A stretch of DNA of 40,016 nt from Pseudomonas sp. CHM02 (GCF_000612585.1 NZ_JFCA01000059.1:1-40016), one strand, 5' to 3'. Positions 16,440 through 24,646 are shown, counted from the first letter of the stretch. A program made the numbers and translations. The notes: a model not told the origin generated them from the letters alone.

Positions 16440-17913
16440 CGTCGGTCTTCTCTTCGGGTGGTGGCGTCTGACTGGCAGAGCCTGCGGCCGCAACCATTCG
16501 CGGATCGCAGTCGAGGATCAGGCCAAGGCTGTCGAGCAATGCGTTGGAATCGGCGATGTCCTGCGCGTGTTGTTTTGGATCGGTCACGCCCAGTTCGCGC
16601 AGCGCATCGGGCCAAGTTGTTAGGCCGTTGCGGACGCGATCCTTGACGTTGTCGGTTTCTGCTTTTGGGTCAACCATGTCGCGCCGGGGCGGTACCCACT
16701 GCGCCTTAACGTCATCCCGCACACCCCCAGGCAGTAGTACTTGCCCTTCCATGAACCAACGCCACACCGGGTCACAGAGTTGGGGGATGAGCATTCGCCA
16801 CTGCCAGACATCGATGCGCCTGGCAAAGTGAAGCCAGCCCAGACGACCACTGGAAAAGTTGACGCCCTTGAGATCCGCCGTTAGCAACTCGTATGGGATC
16901 CCCAGGCCCACTGCCATGGCGTGCAGTTGCTGCCAGGAGTAGGTGGTGTAGCCGTTGAAGGAAGGTGGCGTGCCGAAGCTGACGCTCTCGCCGAAGCCAA
17001 GCTCTTGGATAATCCCGGGCTCAACCCGGTCCAACAGAGGCGGCTTCTTCAGTTGTGGGTTGATGTTGTCGTCCTTGGTGATGAATGCAGCGAAGCAAGA
17101 GGCGATTTTCGCCTGCTCCATCACCGCATCTTCCATCTCGTCAAAGCTGCGCATGCGCTGCATGACGGGGGCGAACCAGGTATAGCCCCGCGCCTGTCCC
17201 GGCCGTTTCGGCAAAAATATGTGAATCACGTCTTCGGCTGGAACACGCTTCGACTGCGTCGACCCGAATACACGGTTTCCACCCGGGTGCTCGTCAAACA
17301 GCCAGTAAGCTACCCGCCGGCCCAACGCATCGAACTCAATGCCCTGGATGATCCGATTTAAGCCGACGATATCGGCTTTGCTCTCGTCGAGAAAATCCGG
17401 CTCAAGCAACTGAAGTTGAACCGGCACCGGTAACCCATCGGAACTGAATCGACGGCGCCTGCGCAGCAGGCACTCGCCAGACTCAGCGACGGTTTCCATG
17501 ATCTTGTGCTGCAGGCCGTAGAAATTCTCCAGGCCGTCTGCATCGCATAGCGTGGTTTCAGCCCACGCCTTCCAGAGAGCAACCAGGGTTTTGTTGTCGC
17601 GGTCCTTGCCCATCGGGCGTGGGACGATACCAGCCCCCACCACGTTGTCAGCGATACCCGTTACGGCGCGCTCGGCATATGGGTTGTTTCTGCGCATGTC
17701 CCGCGCTCGGTTGCGCAGAACCGCAAGTGCCGGAGCATTCTCTGCGTTGGCATCGGTACCCGAACTTCGCCACCCATCATTCCTGCGGCCGCCTGCTGCA
17801 CCCTCGAAGCGGCGTTTGATCATGTCCAGCGCCATATCCGTGCGTAGCTTTTTCAACCGTTGCTCAGACCGCTTCGCCGCAAGCCCAGGGAAAAGGCTAT
17901 CGATCATGCCCAT
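16399..17913 (-). CDS. Portal protein, lambda family
   Basis: A 504-residue portal of the lambda gpB family, the dodecameric DNA gate of the capsid vertex. Recognisable parts are R-x-R-D-M-R-R-N-N-P-Y-A-E-R-A-V, a G-x-G-I-x-P-R-P block, V-A-E-S-G-E-C-L-L-R-R-R-R, and the F-L-P-K-R-P-G-Q-A-R-G-Y-T-W-F-A-P segment. The ATG at 17913 has AAGGGA upstream and follows the gpW stop closely; a second ATG six bases later is possible. The Gln/Asp-rich end overlaps the protease start. Confidence 0.93.
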   Translation of the reverse strand: MGMIDSLFPGLAAKRSEQRLKKLRTDMALDMIKRRFEGAAGGRRNDGWRSSGTDANAENAPALAVLRNRARDMRRNNPYAERAVTGIADNVVGAGIVPRPMGKDRDNKTLVALWKAWAETTLCDADGLENFYGLQHKIMETVAESGECLLRRRRRFSSDGLPVPVQLQLLEPDFLDESKADIVGLNRIIQGIEFDALGRRVAYWLFDEHPGGNRVFGSTQSKRVPAEDVIHIFLPKRPGQARGYTWFAPVMQRMRSFDEMEDAVMEQAKIASCFAAFITKDDNINPQLKKPPLLDRVEPGIIQELGFGESVSFGTPPSFNGYTTYSWQQLHAMAVGLGIPYELLTADLKGVNFSSGRLGWLHFARRIDVWQWRMLIPQLCDPVWRWFMEGQVLLPGGVRDDVKAQWVPPRRDMVDPKAETDNVKDRVRNGLTTWPDALRELGVTDPKQHAQDIADSNALLDSLGLILDCDPRMVAAAGSASQTPPPEEKTDDGNSDTADDQQNA

Positions 17914-17914
17914 A

Positions 17915-18118
17915 TCAGTATCCCTTGGAGAATGAGGTGTAGCGACGGCCGCCATCGTTGCAGGCGTTCAGTCCAAGCTCGGTGGCCATCAGCTTGAGGA
18001 TCCGCATCATCTCGTCGAGTGACCGGTAGGTGACGCTCTTGTCGGCATAGCGGACCGATAACGCTCCTTCGGCGATGGCCGCCTGCAGGGCGCTGTATTG
18101 CTCGATCGTGTAGGCCAT
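17915..18118 (-). CDS. gpW-like head-tail joining protein
   Basis: A 67-residue protein in the lambda gpW position, between large terminase and portal. It has gpW-like length and layout: an N-terminal helix (Y-T-I-E-Q-Y-S-A-L-Q-A-A-I-A-E-G), a beta pair (L-S-V-R-Y-A-D-K-S-V-T-Y-R-S), a second helix and a basic tail. gpW stabilises DNA in the filled head and makes the surface for the next connector. Confidence 0.82.
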   Translation of the reverse strand: MAYTIEQYSALQAAIAEGALSVRYADKSVTYRSLDEMMRILKLMATELGLNACNDGGRRYTSFSKGY

Positions 18119-18123
18119 CAGTT

Positions 18124-20064
18124 TTATTTCCAGTGAGAGGATTTTTTCCGCGGCCGTTCTTCAGCGTCCGGTTCATTTCCGCCGGTGACAGCAGCAACCA
18201 ACAGATCAAGATCAAGCCCGAACCGCTGCTGGCAGATGCGCAGAGCGGCGAGCGCGTACACGAAGCAATCGAGCGCCTCGTTTCGACGGCCGCCGCTGTC
18301 CCAGCGCATCACGCGCTTGCCTTTGGAGATGGCTGCTTTTTTCTTTTCAGAGGTGAGCTGCTTGACCTCCGACTCGTCGCAGATCACGTCGTTGGCCGGA
18401 AGGTGAACGACACCGGGCTGAGACACGCCCGCCTGGGAGGCTGCCGTATCGACTGGCAGGCCCATCCGGCTGTAGAGCAATTCCTTGGCGTTGTCGGTAC
18501 CGACCTCGGTCAGGAAGACCTTGTGCACCTTGTTCTTTGTGCGCGGGAAGTTCGCGATCGGCTTACCGTAGATGGTCGCACCACGGATTGGCACGACCCA
18601 GTGCACGCCATGCTTACGGCTTTCGGCGTACACCTCGTCGGCATAGTGGCCGCCGGCGTCCCACGTCCAGCGCTCAACCTTCATGACGGTGCCGTCCACG
18701 CGGGTGAACTGCCTGTGCAGCTCAAGGCCCACCTTGCGGCGAAGCTCTTCGCTCGCAGGGTCGCCCATCAAAATGAACCGATGCACCAACCACGCTTCTT
18801 CGCCCGGACCGAACGCCCAGACACGGCCCTCGAAGCGGTCGTCCTGAGTATCGATGCCACCCACAAGAACAAGGCCGAGGGCCGGGACCTGCGGATAAAC
18901 TTCGCGGCGCCCATACAGAACTTCGGAGTCGAGCTTCTCGCCCTGGTCGTCGTCCCACGTTTCGCCGCGCGTGGTGTTCATGAAGGTGATCAGCTTTGAC
19001 ACATCGCCTTTCACCTTCAGCCACTCTTCCGCCAGGCTGAGCCAGGTACTCCAGGTGCTGTAAATCGCCCAGATGCTGAAGCTGACAGAACGCGGGGTGC
19101 GCATAATTTCGCCGTCAACCCCAAACCAGTCCATCCCGTCACGGGTCCAGATGCCGGTGTGCTCGCAGATCCAGCGACCAGTCTTCGACGCCTCGACCAT
19201 CTCGTTGTGCCAGATCACGCAGGCTGCGTGCTCGCACAAGTACCAAGCTTTTTCCGCCTCGCCGAGTGCGTTCTTTTCCCACTTCAGGCCGAATTCGCAA
19301 TCCTTGCCGCCCCACTTGAGCGTCTGCTCTTGGTGGCAGTGCGGGCAGTCGATGTGAAACTTCAGCAGGTATGGCGACTCCTCGACCGCCTTGGTGATCT
19401 GGCAGGATCCGACACGCTTTGGCGTTGAGCCACGAATCGACTTAGGGTAGATCGCACCATTGAGGCGCTTGTCACCCAGGGTGATCGGCGAGCCCTCCCC
19501 TTCGACGCTCTCGTCGAAGTTGGACAACTCGTCGTAGATCACCTCGTCGGCTGACTTCTCGCGGTAGTTGCGCGAAGCCTTGCCGCCCCGGATCCAGAGT
19601 GTCCGGCGGTTCGCGAATATCTTCTGGTCGAGCGTGTTGTCGCTGTGCTTGCGGCCGAACCACGGCGCCAGGTCACCCACCGCAGGTACGTCGCGGATCA
19701 TGCCATTGACGTGGCTCTTGCTGATGTCCTCGGCGTCCGGGTCGGTAGGACTCCACATCATCACGTTGCGGCGCTTGTGCTGAATCTTATAACCGATGTT
19801 CGCCATCAACAGCTTGGTGTAGCCGATCCGCGCCGACTTGATGAAGTTTACGACGTTGATCAGGTCGTTGCCCATGCTGTTCAGGATCGCAACCTGAAAC
19901 GGCTCAGTCGTCCACTTGCCTTCGTTGTAGGAGGACTCGGCGGACATATAGAAATTTGCATCCGCCCACTCGACGGCGGTTTGCGGGGGTTCTTTGTAAA
20001 GCGCCTGGAGTCCGAGCTTGATCGACTTGCGCAGATCATTCAGCCACGGACTCAGCGTACTCAT
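18124..20064 (-). CDS. Terminase large subunit, lambda GpA family
   Basis: A 646-residue packaging motor and cos-cutting nuclease. The lambda-type Walker A variant K-S-A-R-I-G-Y-T-K lies at residues 76 to 84, and Walker B V-I-Y-D-E at 175 to 179. A C-P-H-C ... C-E-H-x-x-C zinc-like cluster follows near residue 230. The nuclease half begins around G-G-I-D-T-Q-D-D-R-F-E. It ends Lys/Arg-rich. GpA-family terminases generally cut at cos sites, so this phage probably packages by cos. The start overlaps the small subunit gene by 29 bases. Confidence 0.95.
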   Translation of the reverse strand: MSTLSPWLNDLRKSIKLGLQALYKEPPQTAVEWADANFYMSAESSYNEGKWTTEPFQVAILNSMGNDLINVVNFIKSARIGYTKLLMANIGYKIQHKRRNVMMWSPTDPDAEDISKSHVNGMIRDVPAVGDLAPWFGRKHSDNTLDQKIFANRRTLWIRGGKASRNYREKSADEVIYDELSNFDESVEGEGSPITLGDKRLNGAIYPKSIRGSTPKRVGSCQITKAVEESPYLLKFHIDCPHCHQEQTLKWGGKDCEFGLKWEKNALGEAEKAWYLCEHAACVIWHNEMVEASKTGRWICEHTGIWTRDGMDWFGVDGEIMRTPRSVSFSIWAIYSTWSTWLSLAEEWLKVKGDVSKLITFMNTTRGETWDDDQGEKLDSEVLYGRREVYPQVPALGLVLVGGIDTQDDRFEGRVWAFGPGEEAWLVHRFILMGDPASEELRRKVGLELHRQFTRVDGTVMKVERWTWDAGGHYADEVYAESRKHGVHWVVPIRGATIYGKPIANFPRTKNKVHKVFLTEVGTDNAKELLYSRMGLPVDTAASQAGVSQPGVVHLPANDVICDESEVKQLTSEKKKAAISKGKRVMRWDSGGRRNEALDCFVYALAALRICQQRFGLDLDLLVAAVTGGNEPDAEERPRKKSSHWK

Positions 20065-20581
20065 CTAATAATTCCGGAAGTTGCTCGCCAAAGCTGGCGG
20101 CAATATTTCGAGCAAGCGCAATCTCCCGCTCGACCGACTCGATGATGCGAGGGTCAACCTCCGGGTGGCGTCGAGTGACGGTCTTGCCGACGGTGTCCAA
20201 TTTCGAGCCGATCTGAGCGGCGATTTTTGCCAGGGCAAATGTGGCGAATGGAACGGGCACGAGCTGCTTGTTCAGCACCAGGTTCTTCTTCTCCTGGGCA
20301 ATGCGCTGAGCGGCGGTGAGGCCGCGGCGCTCTTCGAGCAGCTTGTACTCGATCAGCGGATCGAGACCTTCGGTTCCATCCCCCGTCGGTTGTTGTTTCC
20401 GCTGCGCATGTTCAACGCGGTTTTCCACCACGTTCTGCACGGTATAGAACGCCTCTCGACCGATGCGTGCGACGGGCGCAACTCCCCATTTGTCAAAGGC
20501 TTGCGGGGAAATCCCGAGGCTCGAAGCCATCTCGGATTTGTTCAACCACCCGCGCTGTTTGGTTGTTTCGTTTTTGGCCAT
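20036..20581 (-). CDS. Terminase small subunit, Nu1/DUF1441 type
   Basis: A 181-residue DNA-recognition subunit. An N-terminal winged-helix type segment (G-W-L-N-K-S-E-M-A-S-S-L-G-I-S and following) would bind the cos region. The remainder is helical with an E-K-K-N-L-V-L-N-K-Q-L-V-P-V-P block, which usually precedes the large-subunit contact. The ATG at 20581 begins the family's usual M-A-K start; an in-frame ATG at 20620 is possible, and neither has a clear ribosome binding site. Confidence 0.85.
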   Translation of the reverse strand: MAKNETTKQRGWLNKSEMASSLGISPQAFDKWGVAPVARIGREAFYTVQNVVENRVEHAQRKQQPTGDGTEGLDPLIEYKLLEERRGLTAAQRIAQEKKNLVLNKQLVPVPFATFALAKIAAQIGSKLDTVGKTVTRRHPEVDPRIIESVEREIALARNIAASFGEQLPELLDEYAESVAE

Positions 20582-20620
20582 GATTAAACAACAACCAACC
20601 GTGGGAAAAAGGTCATACAT

Positions 20621-20730
20621 ATTTGGCGCGCGGGGCCCGAATTACCCGCATGGGGCTGGGGACCTAGGAAGGACCCAAAGGGGGGGGGCGCACCACCTTG
20701 GTGCACCAACACACACGCAATTGAGAATCC
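20621..20730. other. Candidate cos region
   Basis: A non-coding stretch just before the small terminase gene, where lambda-type phages carry cos. It contains GGGGCCC, a run of nine G (20680 to 20688), the exact 12-base palindrome TTGGTGCACCAA (20698 to 20709), and several GGGG(C/A) blocks. The nick sites cannot be read from sequence alone. Confidence 0.5.
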
Positions 20731-21471
20731 CTATCGTTTCGTAGCCAAGGCCGTGTCCATGGCGCTCTGGAACTCGCGCACACGGTTCGCCTTCACGATG
20801 TTGTCTGCGATCTTGAAGAACGGGAGGATGACTCGGTAGCCAGGCTCTCCATCACTGAAGATGAACACCGGCCGAACCCCATCACCCCACGCTGTCTTCT
20901 TCCTTTCCCAAACACCCTGGGTGCCGTCGACTTCGCCGGCGAAATACTTCTGGGCATTGCCCTTACGCTTACTGCGTTTGCTACCCGTGGCGTTGGCCTG
21001 CACACCGCTGACAGTCTCGGCAGCACCAAGGCCCGACAGGATCTTCATGATCGTGCCGCGCGGAACGTTGCCGAACTGATTGAGTGCTGACGCTGCCGGC
21101 AATGCGAACTGCCCGGGCTTCATGATCCCTTTGGCGATCAGTGCTTTCTCGAAACGCTTATGAGGCCGGCGACCACCTTTCACTGCCTGCTGCAGGTATG
21201 TGTCGGCGGGAACGCCAGATGTCCATGCGTCCTTGAAGAACGTGCGGGCCTCTGGCTTGCCCTTCTTGGCCGGCTTCACATACAGGCTATTCAGGGTCGT
21301 TGTCGTCGGCCGATCAATGCGCGCTTTCAATACCGACAACTCGCCCTTCTTAACCAGTACGGCCAGGCGGGTGGCCATCAGCGCAAAGGCGAATGGCAGT
21401 TGTTTTTCACCAACTGTTCGAAGCGCCTTCGATAGCTCTTCGATGTTGGTTCGAGCATTGATCTGGAACAT
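20731..21471 (-). CDS. Putative phage morphogenesis protein
   Basis: A 246-residue protein, unknown at motif level. It begins M-F-Q-I-N-A-R-T-N-I-E-E-L-S-K-A-L and is basic (many Lys/Arg around K-R-S-K-R-K-G-N-A-Q-K-Y). It contains P-F-A-F-A-L-M-A-T-R-L-A and ends with a V-F-I-F-S-D-G-E-P-G-Y-R-V-I-L-P-F-F block. The pattern resembles minor tail/head-completion proteins of other phages, but here it sits between spanins and terminase, away from the tail genes. No function is claimed. Confidence 0.6.
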   Translation of the reverse strand: MFQINARTNIEELSKALRTVGEKQLPFAFALMATRLAVLVKKGELSVLKARIDRPTTTTLNSLYVKPAKKGKPEARTFFKDAWTSGVPADTYLQQAVKGGRRPHKRFEKALIAKGIMKPGQFALPAASALNQFGNVPRGTIMKILSGLGAAETVSGVQANATGSKRSKRKGNAQKYFAGEVDGTQGVWERKKTAWGDGVRPVFIFSDGEPGYRVILPFFKIADNIVKANRVREFQSAMDTALATKR

Positions 21472-21490
21472 CTGAGATCACCGAGGCTGG

Positions 21491-21763
21491 CTACTTGCTC
21501 TGGCTACGTTTGATCTGGGCATCCACCTGGTCTGCACATGTATCGAGCAGGTTGATTGCCCTGTCCTTCAGCTCCCACACATCGCCATTCAGGCGAAGGT
21601 CGGCGGCATCCTCATCAATCCGTTCGCACGGGATCAGTTCAGGGGCTTCCAGCCTTACGGCCTGGGTCTTTGTTACCACTGTCGGCCTTGCCGCGCAGGC
21701 CGTCAGGCAGAGGCTGAGCAGCCCAGTCACGAACAGGCTTGCTGTTGCGTTTGAGGTCTTCAA
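21491..21763 (-). CDS. Rz1-like outer-membrane spanin lipoprotein
   Basis: A 90-residue o-spanin. A hydrophobic signal is followed by the lipobox L-T-A-C, with the lipidated Cys at residue 23. The next residues (A-A-R-P-T-V-V) and a Glu/Asp-rich helix reach into the periplasm. It starts at a TTG inside the Rz gene in the +1 frame, with GAGGA seven bases upstream, and continues 148 bases beyond the Rz stop. Together with Rz it would fuse inner and outer membranes at lysis. A much longer open frame exists upstream but is an Rz shadow. Confidence 0.8.
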   Translation of the reverse strand: MKTSNATASLFVTGLLSLCLTACAARPTVVTKTQAVRLEAPELIPCERIDEDAADLRLNGDVWELKDRAINLLDTCADQVDAQIKRSQSK

Positions 21764-22025
21764 AGTCTTTCCTCGCCTTCTCGGCTTTCTTCTCGCTGGC
21801 CCTGATGCGCTTGGCAAGGTCAGCGGTATAGGCAGCGTTGCGCTTGGCTTCATCGCGCAAAGTGGTGATGGTGGCCTGGCTCTCGGCGTTCGCGTCGACG
21901 GCTTTCTTTTTCTCGGTCGCCTCGAACTGCACTTCGGTGCGCAGGGCGATAACCCGGTACTGCTGGATGCCAACGAGCAGAATGCCGACCAGCGCGATGA
22001 TGATTGCCGCAGCGATCGCCTTCAT
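21639..22025 (-). CDS. Rz-like inner-membrane spanin
   Basis: A 128-residue i-spanin. One N-terminal membrane segment (about residues 2 to 20) is followed by a long Lys/Glu/Ala coiled coil (about 30 to 105) for the periplasm. The start overlaps the holin stop as ATGA, and Rz1 begins inside it. This is the standard overlapping spanin arrangement of lambda-like phages. Confidence 0.85.
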   Translation of the reverse strand: MKAIAAAIIIALVGILLVGIQQYRVIALRTEVQFEATEKKKAVDANAESQATITTLRDEAKRNAAYTADLAKRIRASEKKAEKARKDFEDLKRNSKPVRDWAAQPLPDGLRGKADSGNKDPGRKAGSP

Positions 22026-22348
22026 ACTGAGTCCGCCTTTCTGCCCAAGAACCTGATGATCAGGTCCCGGATCGCCGTCACGCCGATGAAGCCAATAGCA
22101 CCACCAGCAGCCACTGACAGACTGGGCGGCCAGGCCATCCACTCGATGACGCTACTGGCAGACAGGCTTAAGGCCCCGCACAGCAACGCCTCGAACAAGG
22201 TGCGCCAGTAGTTCGGCTCTTTGGCGTCGTACAGCACGCGCAACAAGGTGATCGTGAAGGCCATAATTGCGCCCTGCCACAGTGGGTTCGAGAGGACCAG
22301 CCAGACCTGGGCCCAGAAGTCGGGAGTTTTCTCAGGCATCGGGTTCAT
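22022..22348 (-). CDS. Phage holin
   Basis: A 108-residue membrane protein with three hydrophobic stretches (roughly residues 27 to 42, 52 to 68 and 74 to 95), a charged N-terminus, and a short basic tail (R-F-L-G-R-K-A). It has the A-L-L-C-G-A-L-S-L-S-A-S-S and S-L-S-V-A-A-G-G-A-I-G-F-I-G-V blocks of lambda-family prophage holins. It would set lysis timing and release the cytoplasmic endolysin encoded far downstream. It directly precedes the spanins. Confidence 0.85.
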   Translation of the reverse strand: MNPMPEKTPDFWAQVWLVLSNPLWQGAIMAFTITLLRVLYDAKEPNYWRTLFEALLCGALSLSASSVIEWMAWPPSLSVAAGGAIGFIGVTAIRDLIIRFLGRKADSV

Positions 22349-22384
22349 CTCGATATCCTCCCGGGTTGGGAGTGAAGGAATGGA

Positions 22385-23338
22385 TTAGCGTGAACGGTGA
22401 AGCAGGCCGCCCTGCATGAGCTCCTTGCGGATCACGGCCTTGACCTGGTCAGCGAGATTCGATCCCAGCAGGTCAGTCTGCTCTTTCAGCTCCTGCCCGA
22501 GCTTGGTATCCCCGATCTTTCCGGCGAGAGCGTCAAGCACCGCATCCACGCCTCCCGCCAGCTTCCGCTCGAATTCAGTTGGGTACTTGATCGCGAACTT
22601 TTCGGCCGCCACCAGCATCTGCGAATCAAGACTCGCGCTCAGGGCCGACTCAAGCGTTCTTGCCTGGGTGACAATTGCATCATTGACGAATGCCTGACTG
22701 ATGAAGGCCTCGCCGCCTGCCACTACGAATGGCTTAGGCTGCTCGGGCTCTGACTGGTCCAGATTGCCGAACCGTACCAGCACGACACCATCACAAGTGA
22801 TCGTGGTGCAGCCGCCCGCCTGCACGATCTGCGTGCCGGCGACCTTCGCCTTCTCGAGACGATCAGCCAGTTCTTGCTCGGTTTCGAGGCGGGAGTAGCT
22901 CAGGAATAGGCGCGCATTAAACGACTCATCGCCGTAGCTCGCATCGAACTCTTCGAACTCGGCGGCATGGCGGTACTCTTCCGGAACCCTTTGCAGCTCG
23001 GCCTACATGAACTGGAGCAGGTTGGCGGCGTTCTTGGGCAAGTCGTACTTGCTCCAGCTGGCCACTTCGACCGACACCATCTGGCGCTCTGGCGCATTGG
23101 TTGCGCTGCCGAGGGTGCAGGAGTTGATTTCGAAGTCACCGCCCTGGTTGAGCTTCCAGCCGGAAACGCCCGGTACATAGTTGGCGCTCTGGATATCGCC
23201 AGTTAGCGATGTCTCCAACGAACCGATCCGCTTGGCCAGCACCTCGTCAGCAACTGTTCTCGCACTGGACTCGGCTTCAATCTGGGCGGTGTTCGCTTGA
23301 ACCTGGGCAATCAGTGCCTGGATTTGAGGATCGGACAT
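22385..23338 (-). pseudogene. Tail-tip/host-specificity type gene interrupted by an in-frame amber codon
   Basis: Two open stretches in the same frame are separated only by TAG at 23005 to 23003. The first 111 residues run from M-S-D-P-Q-I-Q-A-L-I and contain S-A-N-Y-V-P-G-V-S-G-W-K-L, a block common in phage tail-tip accessory proteins. They end ...N-L-L-Q-F-M. After the TAG the frame continues A-E-L-Q-R-V-P-E-E-Y-R-H-A-A-E-F for 205 residues without a break. From memory, related prophage proteins read through this point with an ordinary residue (F-I-G-A-E-L and similar), so a single substitution is the simplest reading. There is no ATG with a ribosome binding site just after the TAG. Amber suppression is the alternative. 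The ATG at 23338 follows a terminator. Confidence 0.75.
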
Positions 23339-23352
23339 TTTCTGTGCCTCAA

Positions 23353-23381
23353 TAAAAAAGGCCCGCCGATATGGCGAGCCT
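23353..23381 (-). terminator. Terminator upstream of the amber-interrupted gene
   Basis: GGCCCGCC / GGCGAGCC arms (one mismatch) around a five-base loop, followed on the minus strand by six T. It lies only 15 bases before the start codon of the gene at 23338. Confidence 0.6.
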
Positions 23382-23561
23382 TGAAATAGGTGTGCTGTCT
23401 TTCCAGCAGTCCGCTTGAGCCAGCCCGTGAAGCACAGGTATGGGCTGCTCATGCTGCCGGTGTTCTACCGTAACGCGTGACGACCGGCTATACCGCGTCC
23501 AGGCCCTGCCCGAAGGCCCACCCTGGCTATGGCTCCACGCTCTCGCATAAATTCTGGGCAT

Positions 23562-23587
23562 AAAAAAACCCAGCGCGTGGGCTGGGC
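23562..23587 (-). terminator. Leftward terminator
   Basis: CCCAGC / GCTGGG arms with a six-base loop, followed on the minus strand by seven T. Confidence 0.7.
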
Positions 23588-23684
23588 TTGGACCACTCCT
23601 CAGCCCAACCCCCAAATGAGAGGGATGGAGAGCTGAGTGAGGAATGGAGGCGGGATAATGCCCGCACAGAAAAAATATGGCAAT

Positions 23685-23713
23685 AAAAAGCCCGACACGA
23701 TGGCCGGGCTTTC
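23685..23713 (-). terminator. Terminator after the membrane protein gene
   Basis: AAAGCCCG / CGGGCTTT arms, followed on the minus strand by TTTTTATT. It lies just after the stop of the membrane protein gene at 23722. Confidence 0.7.
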
Positions 23714-23721
23714 GACAAGCT

Positions 23722-24084
23722 TCACATCGCTGAGCGCTTGCTATTACGGAAGAACAAGCAGATTAGCCCAACAGGAGCAACGAGTATCGCGAACATAAAG
23801 CACAGGAGTATCGTGCAACATTTAGCCCAAAGAAACACTCCTGTTTCCCAATAAAACTGGTTGTTGCCGACGATGTAGCCTACAACGCTCTCATAAACGA
23901 ACCTTGCGTATGGATACAGCACGATGTTGATCAGCGCGAAGACGATGAACCCGTAATTTGGCTTGTGGTTTCCGCCAAGTGCCACAGCGATCAGCAGCGC
24001 CCCGATTACAGCACCGAACAAAAAGTGCCGCAGATACACTGGGCCACTCAATCCGCCAAACGTTTTTGCAAACAACGAATGCAT
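23722..24084 (-). CDS. Small integral membrane protein
   Basis: A 120-residue protein with about four hydrophobic stretches: L-R-H-F-L-F-G-A-V-I-G-A-L-L-I-A-V-A-L, Y-G-F-I-V-F-A-L-I-N-I-V-L-Y, A-K-C-C-T-I-L-L-C-F-M-F-A-I-L and V-A-P-V-G-L-I-C-L-F-F. I recall similar proteins in other Pseudomonas prophages but no known function. It is the first late-side gene after Q, isolated between terminators. A TATGAT at 24122 to 24117 is a possible -10 box for its promoter; the -35 is weak. Exclusion or a lysogeny role are guesses only. Confidence 0.7.
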   Translation of the reverse strand: MHSLFAKTFGGLSGPVYLRHFLFGAVIGALLIAVALGGNHKPNYGFIVFALINIVLYPYARFVYESVVGYIVGNNQFYWETGVFLWAKCCTILLCFMFAILVAPVGLICLFFRNSKRSAM

Positions 24085-24157
24085 GAGATTCCCTTCTGAC
24101 AGATGATGAAAGCGATATCATATCGACATCACGCAGAAGTCAGAAGGTCTCCGCCAA

Positions 24158-24186
24158 TAAAAACCCCCAGCGATCGTCTGGGGTTT
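24158..24186 (-). terminator. Terminator just after Q (tR'-like position)
   Basis: AAACCCC(C)AG / CTGGGGTTT arms around CGATCGT, followed on the minus strand by TTTTTATT. In lambda, tR' lies just after the late promoter and is the target of Q. Position fits that role, but the matching late promoter was not clearly found. Confidence 0.7.
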
Positions 24187-24262
24187 CTTTGTCTGTGGTG
24201 TCGCGCTTGAAAAGCTAAACACGGTGCCATGAAAACAAGGCTATTCCGCGAGTGCAAGTTTT

Positions 24263-24646
24263 TTATGCGGCGTCGATAAGTTTCTCCAGCGAGCAGTCAA
24301 TCCAGCCGACGCCCGTCTTGATGATCTCCCGGGCCTTCGCCTCACTCATGTCGTACTTGTTGCCGATTCGCTTGGCTGGCCACTTGGCCGCGTAATACAG
24401 CCAAACGAAGTCGCCCATCTCCGGCGCCCGCTTGCACAGCCTCGCGACAGCGCCATCAACGACGCTGGCCAATTCGTCCGTGATGACGTAGGACTTGCTC
24501 GTCGACGGGATCATGTCCCGCATGATCGCCCAGGACGGTGACACATAGCTCGGGACGCCCATGCCGTCCATGCGCCAGTAACCCCACTGCTCAAGCATGT
24601 ACTCGGTATCGCCCAGCGGCAGACGTGAAGGTTTTCTTGTATTCAT
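24263..24646 (-). CDS. Q-type late antitermination protein
   Basis: A 127-residue protein of the Phage_antitermQ family. It has L-E-Q-W-G-Y-W-R, G-V-P-S-Y-V-S-P-S, D-G-A-V-A-R-L, a D-F-V-W-L-Y-Y-A segment, and the helix-turn-helix-like I-G-N-K-Y-D-M-S-E-A-K-A-R-E-I-I. Q proteins load on RNA polymerase near the late promoter and make it ignore terminators. It is the last gene of the early operon and is directly followed by terminators, as in lambda. Confidence 0.85.
   Translation of the reverse strand: MNTRKPSRLPLGDTEYMLEQWGYWRMDGMGVPSYVSPSWAIMRDMIPSTSKSYVITDELASVVDGAVARLCKRAPEMGDFVWLYYAAKWPAKRIGNKYDMSEAKAREIIKTGVGWIDCSLEKLIDAA

Larger units (their letters stand above)
23339..23721. other. 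Gene-free stretch with three terminator hairpins
   Basis: No convincing gene. Overlapping short frames here are Pro/Ser/Arg-rich and run through the hairpins. The segment holds three terminators for leftward transcription, listed separately. Confidence 0.6.

Noticed and set aside
22900..23178. Minus-strand frame bridging the amber codon
   Set aside because: Out of frame with the real gene on both sides; Ser/Pro/Arg-rich shadow.
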